From CAYSSM01 sp964433905 (GTDB lineage: Bacteria > Patescibacteriota > UBA1384 > UBA12157 > JAENIV01), in NCBI GenBank assembly GCA_964433905.1, contig CAYSSM010000007.1:1-25472 (forward strand): 25,472 bases of DNA, written 5' to 3'. The translations under genes and the position numbers were made by a program. The notes beneath the pieces are model-generated. The model was not told the origin of the DNA, did not search any database, and saw only the letters and a program-made list of their open reading frames with translations. Positions 1 to 6,618 of the stretch are shown in pieces (the first letter of the stretch is position 1; every line of letters begins with the position of its first letter).

Positions 1-55
1 TTAGAACTCATACAATAATATCCAATATTATTTAGTCCCATCTTAATTAATTATA

Positions 56-93
56 TTATACCAATCAAATGATATATCATTGCAGTGGTATAA
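56..93. repeat. Imperfect palindrome, copy 1 of a dispersed repeat
   Basis: Two 19-base arms centred on TGATATATCA pair at about 16 of 19 positions, with outer ends TTATACCA and TGGTATAA. A related copy lies at 9064-9096 and shares TTATACCA, the TGATATATCA core and TGnAGTGG. Both copies lie just beyond the terminator of a minus-strand orphan gene. The rest of 1-128 is AT-rich with no gene that I can see. Confidence 0.55.
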
Positions 94-102
94 TAAACCA
101 AT

Positions 103-128
103 AAAAAAACCCCCCGCCGGAGGCGGGG
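103..128 (-). terminator. Intrinsic terminator of the 129-944 gene
   Basis: On the minus strand a 7-bp GC stem (CCCCGCC at 112-118 paired with GGCGGGG at 122-128, loop of 3) is followed by seven U residues (complement of 103-109). It begins directly at the stop codon of the minus-strand gene. Confidence 0.85.
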
Positions 129-944
129 CTAGTTAGGTTCGTCTTTAGGGATCTCTGGGATATTTGTTAAGGCTGATTGAATTCTGGCTTTAGCCGAACC
201 AAAGTGGTGATTTCTTAAATGCATAACTGCGTAGTCAACCGAGCGGGCGGCATACTTTAGCTTCGTGCCGAAAGGCCGCATATGAATTTGCCTCAATCTC
301 TGGCTGATTTGCGGCAAGTATCCAATCAATATTTGACGGGCATTGCCGGGATCAAGCTTTGGGTTGAAAACAGGGCTGTTTAGATAAGACTCAAGCATAT
401 TTCTTAGAGCATCTAACTCTAATCTGGTTTTATTGATTAGAAATTCCAGGCCGGTTTGGCGGGGCTGAATCCGTTCGATAATGTCTTCTCGGCGAGAAAG
501 CTCGCTGAAAAGCTCCATTAAGTCATTGATCATCAGAGTGGTCTCGTCGAGATATCGATTAAGAATATAATTCATCTGTCGCTTGGCATGGTCTAAATCT
601 TCGACCTGCATAAAGCAAAGCCTGAAGTATTTGCCTCTGAATTTTCTGATGCCGTAAGCGCGCAAATGAATTTCCGGCAGATTGCGGTATTTTATTTCCC
701 ATGCAGGAACGTTTATCCACGAGGGGACGAAAAATTCTCCTCTTCTAAGATAGGTGGAAACAGCGTTTTTTGTGACGATACCATTTTTAGGCCGTGTCAG
801 CCAAGTTTGCCAGACCGGATGGCCTTCTTTTAGGATGTATGTTGGCGTTCTTCCTACTTGCTGGACTTCCAGATTCCCATTGGCTATCCAGCGGTAAAAA
901 TCCTTAGCATAAATCGCTGGGCGCTTCCGATGCCGTTTTGCCAT
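129..944 (-). CDS. Hypothetical protein, 271 aa
   Basis: I do not recognise the family. The N-terminus is strongly basic (KRHRKR at residues 3-8). The middle, about residues 115-195, is rich in charged and leucine residues and looks helical or coiled-coil. No signal peptide, membrane segment or catalytic motif is visible. The ATG at 942-944 is supported by a perfect AGGAGG (955-960) ten bases upstream. The gene is monocistronic, with a strong promoter (977-1005) and its own GC-rich terminator, and is transcribed away from gatC. It belongs to the set of orphan minus-strand units in this window (9188, 16641, 20895, 21573). The palindrome AGGTGCACCT (948-957) overlaps the ribosome site and could hide it or be a binding site; that is inference. 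Confidence 0.8.
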   Translation of the reverse strand: MAKRHRKRPAIYAKDFYRWIANGNLEVQQVGRTPTYILKEGHPVWQTWLTRPKNGIVTKNAVSTYLRRGEFFVPSWINVPAWEIKYRNLPEIHLRAYGIRKFRGKYFRLCFMQVEDLDHAKRQMNYILNRYLDETTLMINDLMELFSELSRREDIIERIQPRQTGLEFLINKTRLELDALRNMLESYLNSPVFNPKLDPGNARQILIGYLPQISQRLRQIHMRPFGTKLKYAARSVDYAVMHLRNHHFGSAKARIQSALTNIPEIPKDEPN

Positions 945-976
945 TTAAGGTGCACCTCCTGATTGAAACTAAAAAG

Positions 977-1021
977 ATTATATCATGATATCTTTACGCT
1001 GTAAAGATTATAGGATAGAAT
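977..1021. promoter_or_regulatory. Divergent promoters with overlapping symmetric -35 boxes
   Basis: Minus strand: TTTACA (1000-1005), 17-base spacer, perfect TATAAT (977-982), driving the 129-944 gene. Plus strand: TTTACG (993-998), 17-base spacer, TAGAAT (1016-1021), driving gatC. The two -35 boxes sit in one inverted repeat, ATCTTTAC-GCT-GTAAAGAT (990-1008), next to a second palindrome ATATCATGATAT. RNA polymerase probably cannot hold both promoters at once, and the repeat could be an operator. Confidence 0.75.
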
Positions 1022-1037
1022 AAAATCAGAGGAGCTT

Positions 1038-1328
1038 ATGGCTCATATATCAAAGCAAGATGTTGAACATGTCGCCAAGCTTTCTCGTCTAAAATTATCG
1101 GACGAGGAAACCGCTGAATATACCCAAGAGTTGGGCGCGATTTTGGATTACGTTGATGAGCTTGATTCTGCTCCAACCGAAGGCGTTGAGCCTATTTCGC
1201 AGATTTCCGGTCTAAAAAATATCGCACGAGAGGACGAGGTAACAGAAAGCCTACCAACCGAAAAAGTCTTAGAAAACGCTCCAGATAAAAAAGATAACTT
1301 CATTAAAGTTAAGAAAATATTTGAGTAA
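1038..1328 (+). CDS. gatC: Asp/Glu-tRNA(Asn/Gln) amidotransferase subunit C
   Basis: GatC is the small wrapping subunit of the GatCAB complex, which converts mischarged Glu-tRNA(Gln) and Asp-tRNA(Asn) to Gln-tRNA and Asn-tRNA in the cytoplasm. The protein has 96 residues, normal for GatC. It shows the expected start (VEHVAKLSRLKL, about residues 9-20), the LGAILDYVDEL helix (about 32-42), and the conserved tail of acidic residues followed by a proline-containing segment and a basic end. The start is set by AGAGGAG at 1028-1034. A promoter lies just upstream at 993-1021. A REP-like palindrome follows the stop at once, then the CheD-like gene, gatA and, further on, gatB. Confidence 0.95.
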   Translation: MAHISKQDVEHVAKLSRLKLSDEETAEYTQELGAILDYVDELDSAPTEGVEPISQISGLKNIAREDEVTESLPTEKVLENAPDKKDNFIKVKKIFE

Positions 1329-1329
1329 T

Positions 1330-1372
1330 TCAACCACTTTCCGCACCTGGCAGGTGCGGAAGAGGCGGTTAA
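1330..1372. repeat. REP-like palindrome, type A, copy 1
   Basis: A perfect 11-bp inverted repeat (TTCCGCACCTG, centre G1350, CAGGTGCGGAA; 1339-1361) is framed by AACC (1332-1335) and GGTT (1367-1370). It starts two bases after the gatC stop. The same inner palindrome and the same AACC/GGTT frame occur after uvrB (16344-16384), and the frame also surrounds the palindromes beside the transposase gene at 19995. It could also act as a weak attenuator inside the gat operon. Confidence 0.8.
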
Positions 1373-1387
1373 GATAGGAAATTATAA

Positions 1388-2103
1388 ATGCCTGAAAGAC
1401 AACCACAATTAAGCGAAGAAGATATTGCAGGAGATTTAGCTCAAAACGCCGAGTCGGCGGCTATTAACGAAGTGACGCATAGTCAACCAGTTTCGCCTGA
1501 AACGGCTAAAACTCCGGAAGAAGTCGAGGGGGTGACACTTTCGGAAATTGAAGATTCGGAAGATTTTATTTATGTTTTGCAAAATCAATATGGCGCAACA
1601 AGTGCAAAAAGAAATAATCCAGTAATTAAGACCTTTGGGATGGGGGGTGTACAGCAATTACAATGTATGATCCAGAAGCAAAAATTGGCGTTTTAGCTCA
1701 CATCGCGCCAAATGTAATAATGGTAAGTAAAATGCAAGAAAGGACTGGTCGAGAACGGCGTGGGCATTTAATTGATGAAATTAATAAATTGCTTTATGCG
1801 TTAGAGGATAATGGTTCGACAAACACAAATACCGATAATAGGCATAAGTTGGAAATAAAAATTATCGGGTCGCTTAATCGCAATATTGAAACTTATCGTG
1901 AAGAAATGAAGGGATCTATGTATCCAGAACTAGAAGTAATACGAGAAGAAAATGTCACTGCCATTGCTTTAGATACAAGAAATGGCGGGGTGTCAAAATT
2001 GATAAATTTAAGAACAAGTAATATTTTAAGGCCCGACTCATTGGATATCGTGGAGATGCAATCAGGGACAATTATGCCGACAAAAGACAAAAGATCTTTA
2101 TGA
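1388..2103 (+). CDS. CheD-like glutamine deamidase, interrupted by an apparent frameshift
   Basis: Two overlapping reading frames (1388-1696 and 1663-2103) join into one protein of about 238 residues if the run of G at 1642-1647 is read with one extra G or a -1 slip. The joined product reads KTFGMGGC then TAITMYDPEAKIGVLAHIAP, which is the CheD core. CheD deamidates receptor glutamines with a Cys/His/Thr triad. Here Thr82, Cys88 and His105 keep the spacing I recall for Thermotoga maritima CheD (T21, C27, H44). The first 75 residues are acidic and unrecognised, and the C-terminal third is also unassigned. It lies between gatC and gatA and overlaps the gatA start by 4 bases, so it is cotranscribed. 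No chemotaxis gene is nearby, and the substrate is unknown. The break could be a sequencing error, a real mutation, or programmed slippage on G-GGG-GGT. Confidence 0.7.
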
Positions 2104-3560
2104 AAATAAGTTTAAACAATTTTACAATTAAACAAGCGGCAGAGAAATTAAAGAACGGCGGAATAACTTCCGTAGATCTTACGCGGGCGTGTTTGGATGC
2201 GGCGAAAGATAATAATGAAAAGATAAATGCTTTCATATCGTTTTTAGAAAAAGAGGCAATGGAAGCGGCGGAGGAATCGGATAAGCGCAGAAAAAATGGG
2301 GAAGTGATGTCGGAAATTGACGGCATTCCAATTGCCCTTAAAGATAATATGGCGATGGAAGGAACAATCACCACTGCGGGTTCTAAAATTTTAGAAAATT
2401 TCAAAAGTCCGTATGACGCCACTGTCGTAACAAAATTAAAAAATGCCGGGGCTGTAATCCTTGGCAAAACTAATATGGACGAGTTTGCCATGGGCTCATC
2501 AACGGAAACTTCGGCCTTTGGCCCCACAAAAAATCCATGGGATATTGAACGCGTACCAGGCGGTTCATCGGGCGGTTCGGCCGCGGCTGTCGCTTCAAAT
2601 ATGGCCATCGCCGCGCTTGGTTCCGATACGGGTGGTTCGATAAGGCAACCGGCATCGCTTTGCGGCATCGTTGGCTTTAAACCAACTTACGGCACAGTAT
2701 CGCGATACGGATTATTTGCTATGGCTTCATCCTTAGATCAAATCGGACCGATGACCAAGACGGCCGAAGATGCAGAAATACTTTTTAATGTCATTGCGGG
2801 ATATGACGAAAAAGATAGTACATCATTAAATCCGAAATCCGAAATCCGAAATCCGAAACAAATTGAAATATCTAATATCAAAATAGGGATACCGAAAGAG
2901 TATTTTGCTGAAGGATTGGATCCGAAAGTCAAAAAGATTATCGAAGATAGTATCGAAACATTCAAAAAGCTCGGGGCGGAAATAAAAGAAATTTCGCTTC
3001 CCGATCAAAAATATGCTCTGGCTTGCTACTATATTATAATGCCGGTGGAAGTTTCATCTAACTTAGCCAGATATGATGGAATAAAATATGGCTTTTCGGC
3101 CAAAGATGCGGAAAATCTAATAGATGTATATTTAAAAACAAGGTCGGAAGGTTTCGGCAAAGAGGCCAAGCGCCGCATTATGCTTGGCGCTTACACATCA
3201 TCAGCGGGTTATATTGATCAATACTATAATAAAGCCCAGAAAGTGCGGGTCCTGATTAAAAAAGATTTTGACGAAGCGTTTAAAGAAGTGGATTTTATTT
3301 TGGGTCCGGTTGCGCCAACCACCGCTTTCAAAATCGGCGAAAAAGTTGATGATCCTTTGACAATGTATTTATCTGACATTTATACCATCGCGGTTAACTT
3401 AGCAGGTTTGCCGGCGATTAGTATGCCCGCGGGATTAAGTAATAATTTACCAGTAGGATTGCATATAATAGGTCCCCAATTTAGCGACAATAATCTTTTG
3501 AATTTATCCAAAATTTATGAAGGGGCAAGAAATGAGTTACCGCGTGCACCAATATCATAG
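2100..3560 (+). CDS. gatA: Glutamyl-tRNA(Gln) amidotransferase subunit A
   Basis: GatA is the amidase subunit of GatCAB: it hydrolyses glutamine and passes ammonia to GatB. The amidase signature is complete, with the catalytic Lys81 (ALKDNM), cis-Ser156 (GGSSGGS) and nucleophile Ser180 (DTGGSIRQPAS), matching the Ser-cisSer-Lys triad with a +2 shift from the numbering I recall for the S. aureus enzyme. Length (486 aa) is normal. The ATG overlaps the stop of the CheD-like gene, and the last 29 bases overlap the next gene, so translation is probably coupled. Around residues 245-253 a low-complexity segment (SEIRNPK) is encoded by four copies of a 7-base repeat and is absent from typical GatA. 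Confidence 0.96.
   Translation: MKISLNNFTIKQAAEKLKNGGITSVDLTRACLDAAKDNNEKINAFISFLEKEAMEAAEESDKRRKNGEVMSEIDGIPIALKDNMAMEGTITTAGSKILENFKSPYDATVVTKLKNAGAVILGKTNMDEFAMGSSTETSAFGPTKNPWDIERVPGGSSGGSAAAVASNMAIAALGSDTGGSIRQPASLCGIVGFKPTYGTVSRYGLFAMASSLDQIGPMTKTAEDAEILFNVIAGYDEKDSTSLNPKSEIRNPKQIEISNIKIGIPKEYFAEGLDPKVKKIIEDSIETFKKLGAEIKEISLPDQKYALACYYIIMPVEVSSNLARYDGIKYGFSAKDAENLIDVYLKTRSEGFGKEAKRRIMLGAYTSSAGYIDQYYNKAQKVRVLIKKDFDEAFKEVDFILGPVAPTTAFKIGEKVDDPLTMYLSDIYTIAVNLAGLPAISMPAGLSNNLPVGLHIIGPQFSDNNLLNLSKIYEGARNELPRAPIS
2831..2858 (+). repeat. Four tandem 7-bp units inside gatA
   Basis: TCCGAAA is repeated four times without error. Because three 7-mers make 21 bases, the array stays open in any frame and encodes a SEIRNPK-type peptide. 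It lies in the variable loop before the KIGIPKEYF segment of GatA, outside the catalytic core. Confidence 0.9.
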
Positions 3561-4017
3561 CAAGCCATCAACCGAGGAAAAGATCCTAACTTCCATCGGC
3601 CGTGGTTTGTGGTGGGTTATCTCTCTGCCATACCGGCTCATTTTCGATAAAAAAACAAAAGGGCAAAAATCTTACGAGCAAGTTGAGCCGGCGAGTAGAA
3701 ATTATGTCCGTAATAAATGGATGGAAATAGAACAGCTGCTAGCTTTGGGTAAACCTTCGAATAACGCCCGGGCGGTTTTGGAGGCGGACAAATTATTAGA
3801 TCACATTCTAAAGGGCTTGCGGACACCGGGGTTGACAATGGGTGACAGACTCAAGGCTTCGCACAATAAATTTTCACCCGAAGCCTATGATGCCGCTTGG
3901 AAAGCCCATAAAATAAGAAATGAGCTTGTTCATAATTCCACTTTTGAGTTGATGGATTTTAGTGCCAAATCGGCAATTAGCAATTTTGAAAAAGCAATAG
4001 ATGAATTGACTAAATAA
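3532..4017 (+). CDS. HEPN-like small protein, 161 aa
   Basis: The C-terminal half (about residues 60-160) is helical and contains KIRNELVHNS, an R-x4-H motif typical of HEPN domains, preceded by an ADKLLDHILK helix as in HEPN-like proteins common in CPR genomes. Some HEPN proteins are RNases that use this R/H pair; whether this one is active cannot be read from sequence. An N-terminal segment (GLWWVISLPYRLIF, about residues 30-43) is hydrophobic and could associate with the membrane. I chose the ATG at 3532, preceded by AAGGGG, over an in-frame ATG at 3517. The gene overlaps the 3' end of gatA, implying coupled expression. Confidence 0.7.
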   Translation: MSYRVHQYHSKPSTEEKILTSIGRGLWWVISLPYRLIFDKKTKGQKSYEQVEPASRNYVRNKWMEIEQLLALGKPSNNARAVLEADKLLDHILKGLRTPGLTMGDRLKASHNKFSPEAYDAAWKAHKIRNELVHNSTFELMDFSAKSAISNFEKAIDELTK

Positions 4018-4077
4018 TTGTACATCGCGGAAATTTATCTGAGAATAAATTATAAAAGAATTAGTTAATTTCTAAGC

Positions 4078-4151
4078 CAGGTAGTGAAACTTTGACAATA
4101 CTATCTTCAAGCATGTAGCATTTTAAAAATGCGTCAAAGTTCTACTACCTG
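4078..4151 (+). promoter_or_regulatory. Long inverted repeat containing a promoter
   Basis: Arms 4078-4096 and 4133-4151 (CAGGTAGT, three bases, ACTTTGAC and its complement) match at 17 of 19 positions. A second perfect 7-bp palindrome (GCATTTT-A-AAAATGC, 4118-4132) sits inside, against the right arm. A -35 box TTGACA (4092-4097) overlaps the left arm, with a TAGCAT -10 (4116-4121) at an 18-base spacer. This would drive the two small ORFs and gatB. The arms could be a repressor site or form an mRNA or DNA hairpin. The flank 4018-4077 has no other feature that I see. Confidence 0.65.
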
Positions 4152-4166
4152 ATAGAAAGGATTATT

Positions 4167-4370
4167 ATGAATGAAAGAGGAATTGATTCAGGTAAACCAC
4201 AGCCAGATATTATTATCGATCTAGAAAAAGCGACTCCAGAAGTTAGGGAACGCTTGGAAAAAAGAGCTGATGAAATGATGACCATCGATAGTAAATTGAG
4301 CCGAGGAGAAGCAATAAGGAGAGCGGGGCAAGAAGTAATTGACGACCAAATGGGGGAACAAGAAAAATAA
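4167..4370 (+). CDS. Small hypothetical protein, 67 aa
   Basis: Unrecognised. A charged protein without cysteines or membrane segments; residues 21-65 look like two amphipathic helices (ATPEVRERLEKRADEMM and SRGEAIRRAGQEVIDD). The ATG follows AAAGGA (4156-4161) at a normal distance. It lies downstream of the inverted-repeat promoter, and its stop codon touches the ATG of the next gene, so the two are probably cotranslated. The distribution is unknown to me. Confidence 0.65.
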   Translation: MNERGIDSGKPQPDIIIDLEKATPEVRERLEKRADEMMTIDSKLSRGEAIRRAGQEVIDDQMGEQEK

Positions 4371-4733
4371 ATGACTCCTGAAAATAGTGAACAACCAGAT
4401 GAAATTAAATTCCGAGCTTTTCAGCAAGAGTTAGAAGATTTTAACGAGGAAACTAACAATTACATCGGGATGATGACCAGAAGAATTTATGGCGGAGGTG
4501 TTGGGCTTGATAATAATGTTGAGGAAGCGATGAGGGCCGCTATGGTAGAAAAAGGATTGACCGAACAAGATGGGGAGCATTTTTTTCAAATTTGGCATAA
4601 CCGTGAAGAAATTAATTCTGAAAACTATGAATTTGCGGTAAATTTTTTTAGAGCAATTAAAGAAATATTCCAAGAATTGCAAGAAGGAAAACATAATGGA
4701 AAACAGTTTAGCAACCAAGAATTAACAGGATGA
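4371..4733 (+). CDS. Small hypothetical protein, 120 aa
   Basis: Unrecognised, acidic and probably all-helical. It begins directly after the stop of the 67-aa gene and ends 3 bases before gatB, so it lies in a translationally coupled run leading to gatB. Residues 32-50 carry a glycine-rich turn (RRIYGGGVGLDNN), and the C-terminal part (about 83-105) is an aromatic-rich helix. No catalytic motif stands out. It may be lineage-specific, with its link to the amidotransferase only positional. Confidence 0.65.
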   Translation: MTPENSEQPDEIKFRAFQQELEDFNEETNNYIGMMTRRIYGGGVGLDNNVEEAMRAAMVEKGLTEQDGEHFFQIWHNREEINSENYEFAVNFFRAIKEIFQELQEGKHNGKQFSNQELTG

Positions 4734-4736
4734 TAA

Positions 4737-6200
4737 ATGAGTGAATTTAAAACAGTTATCGGATTAGAAATCCACGTACAATTAAAGACGAAAAGTAAGA
4801 TGTTTTGCGGGTGCAATAACAATGCCGAAGAAGCCGCTCCCAATTCTTTGGTGTGTCCAGTTTGCATGGGAATGCCGGGGGTTTTGCCGGTGGCAAACAA
4901 GCGGGCGATAGAGTGGACGCTGAAAACCGGCTTGGCTTTAAATTCCGAAATTGCTGAAAAATCCCGCTTTGACCGCAAACATTATTATTATCCGGATTTG
5001 CCAAAAAACTATCAGATCTCGCAATTTGATTTGCCGTTTTGTAACGGCGGATTTTTAGAAGTGGAGACGGCAGAAGGTCATCGCAAAATAGAATTAAAAA
5101 GAATTCATCTGGAAGAGGACGCTGGTAAGCTTATCCATAGTGGAGATGATTCACTGGTGGATTTAAATCGAACAGGCACGCCGCTGATGGAAATTGTTAC
5201 CGAGCCGGTAATCGAGTCCCCCGCCGATGCTAAAATTTTTATGCAAGAATTAAGATCTATTCTAAGATATCTGGATGTTTCTAGTGCTGACATGGAAAAA
5301 GGTCATCTGCGTTGCGATGCCAATATAAGTATCGCGCAAATTGATGATCGTCATCCTGAACAAAGTGAAGGATCTCCTGCGGATGCAGGATCCGAAACAA
5401 GTTCGGAGATTCTTCGCTTCGCTCAGAATGACATCGTTTTGGGAACGCCGGTTGAAATTAAAAATTTAAACAGCTTCCGCATGGTTGAAAAAGCCTTAAT
5501 CTTTGAAGAACAGCGTCAAATCGGTTTAATCGAAGAAGGCGAAAAAATTAAAAAAGAAACGCGCGGTTGGAACGATTCAAAAGGCGAAAGCTATTCACAG
5601 CGTTCTAAAGAAGTTGCTCAAGATTATCGCTATTTCCCCGAGCCTGATTTGCCGCCGTTTGAAAGTTCCGCATTTAATATCGAAAAAATAAAATCCGAAT
5701 TGCCAGAGTTGCCGGCGCAAAAAAGAAAAAGATATGTAGATATGGGGATTAAACAATCGGATGCGGAAATTTTGGCTACAGACCAAGAAATGGCAAAATA
5801 TTTCGAGGGCGTTTCAAAAGCAGTTACGCCAATACTGGCTGCCAACTGGATTATTAATGAGTTGAAAATGGATGGGATATTGGTAGTTTCGCCTGAAGAT
5901 TTGGGAGAAATGCTCCAAAACTTGGAAAAAGGCAAAATTACCGGCAAAATGGCAAAGGAAAATCTGGCTAAACTTATTGCGGGCGAAAACCCTGATTACC
6001 CTTCCGAAGTGGTATCGGAGGTTGAAACGGCCAAGGCTATTGATAAAGTTATCACTGCCAATCCAAAACCAGTAGCCGATATCAAAGCCGGAAAAACTCA
6101 AGCAATGGGCTTTTTGGTTGGCCAAGTAATGCGCGAAACCCAAGGCAAAGCTAACCCGGAAATTATAAATAGATTGATTTACGAAAAAATCAATTGCTGA
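4737..6200 (+). CDS. gatB: Asp/Glu-tRNA(Asn/Gln) amidotransferase subunit B
   Basis: GatB binds the mischarged tRNA, activates the carboxyl group with ATP and transfers ammonia from GatA. Recognised from VIGLEIHVQLKTKSKMFCGC at the N-terminus (cysteines of the metal site), CPVCMGMPG, the RFDRKHYYYPDLPKNYQISQ region, GTPLMEIVTEP, the VEIKNLNSFR segment, and the C-terminal tail domain with LVGQVM and a stretch of TQGKANPEI. Length is 487 aa. About 28 residues near 205-232 (HPEQSEGS to EILRFAQND) are encoded by a palindromic repeat inserted in frame; the flanking sequence is normal GatB. It terminates with TGA, evidence for the standard code. Confidence 0.96.
   Translation: MSEFKTVIGLEIHVQLKTKSKMFCGCNNNAEEAAPNSLVCPVCMGMPGVLPVANKRAIEWTLKTGLALNSEIAEKSRFDRKHYYYPDLPKNYQISQFDLPFCNGGFLEVETAEGHRKIELKRIHLEEDAGKLIHSGDDSLVDLNRTGTPLMEIVTEPVIESPADAKIFMQELRSILRYLDVSSADMEKGHLRCDANISIAQIDDRHPEQSEGSPADAGSETSSEILRFAQNDIVLGTPVEIKNLNSFRMVEKALIFEEQRQIGLIEEGEKIKKETRGWNDSKGESYSQRSKEVAQDYRYFPEPDLPPFESSAFNIEKIKSELPELPAQKRKRYVDMGIKQSDAEILATDQEMAKYFEGVSKAVTPILAANWIINELKMDGILVVSPEDLGEMLQNLEKGKITGKMAKENLAKLIAGENPDYPSEVVSEVETAKAIDKVITANPKPVADIKAGKTQAMGFLVGQVMRETQGKANPEIINRLIYEKINC
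5350..5432. repeat. 83-bp palindromic repeat inserted in frame in gatB
   Basis: Arms 5350-5377 and 5405-5432 pair at 23 of 28 positions, every mismatch a transition. A small inner hairpin (CCTGC-GGAT-GCAGG, 5376-5389) follows the left arm. It encodes the HPEQSEGS...EILRFAQND peptide, which I recognise as the translation of a dispersed palindromic repeat common in environmental bacterial genomes. Confidence 0.88.
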
Positions 6201-6208
6201 ATTTTAGT

Positions 6209-6247
6209 ATGACAAAATATAAGTTATTGAAGGAAAAAATCAAATAG
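6209..6247 (+). pseudogene. Possible gatB 3'-end remnant
   Basis: Nine bases after the gatB stop a short frame reads MTKYKLLKEKIK-stop. The last residues resemble the gatB end (NRLIYEKIN) and even more the LLKEK ending common in GatB proteins. The match is short and may be chance. I list it because three other genes in the window carry clear duplicated ends. Confidence 0.25.
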
Positions 6248-6284
6248 CCAACTTAAAATTGCCGCGGAATTTTATGGAGAAAAT

Positions 6285-6566
6285 ATGAAAAAAGATTTAA
6301 GATCCGAGTTCCTCAAAACCATGACCCAGTTTGTTACCGCCGCTTTTGCTTTTGTGGCCGCCTTGGCGTGGAACGATACGATTAAAAATGTCATCAACCG
6401 GTTCATTGAACCCGGGTCCGGTCTAAAATCGCAAATAATTTACGCTTTTTTTGTAACTATCTTGGCGGTTTTGGTAACTTATTATTTTGGTAGAATAACT
6501 CAGGAAGCTAAGGAAGAAGAAGAAAAAAAAGAACACGAACACGAGTATCATCACGAAAAAAAGTGA
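6285..6566 (+). CDS. DUF5654-like small membrane protein, 93 aa
   Basis: Two membrane segments are visible, about residues 13-32 (VTAAFAFVAALAWNDTI) and 48-68 (IIYAFFVTILAVLVTYYFG), followed by a charged tail rich in Glu, Lys and His (about 74-93). The AAFAFVAALAWND segment is characteristic of the DUF5654 family, seen mainly in CPR bacteria and archaea; function unknown. TGGAGA lies before the ATG. The 84 bases after gatB contain a possible gatB remnant but no clear promoter, so it may be read through from gatB. The His/Glu-rich tail could bind metal, which is speculation. Confidence 0.8.
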   Translation: MKKDLRSEFLKTMTQFVTAAFAFVAALAWNDTIKNVINRFIEPGSGLKSQIIYAFFVTILAVLVTYYFGRITQEAKEEEEKKEHEHEYHHEKK

Positions 6567-6570
6567 AAAA

Positions 6571-6599
6571 TTGACAACACGGCAATAAAAAATTACAAT
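6571..6599 (+). promoter_or_regulatory. Sigma-70 promoter of the htrA-like gene
   Basis: Perfect TTGACA (6571-6576), 17-base spacer, TACAAT (6594-6599). The transcript start would fall about 12 bases before the AAGG ribosome site of the protease gene. Confidence 0.8.
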
Positions 6600-6618
6600 T
6601 ATATTTCAAGGTAAATTT

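Noticed and set aside
2072..2668. Long antisense frame opposite gatA
   Set aside because: It mirrors the gatA codons, has no ribosome site and no recognisable product.
2831..2858. Repeat array as a CRISPR
   Set aside because: Units are 7 bp with no spacers, inside gatA; no cas gene is present.
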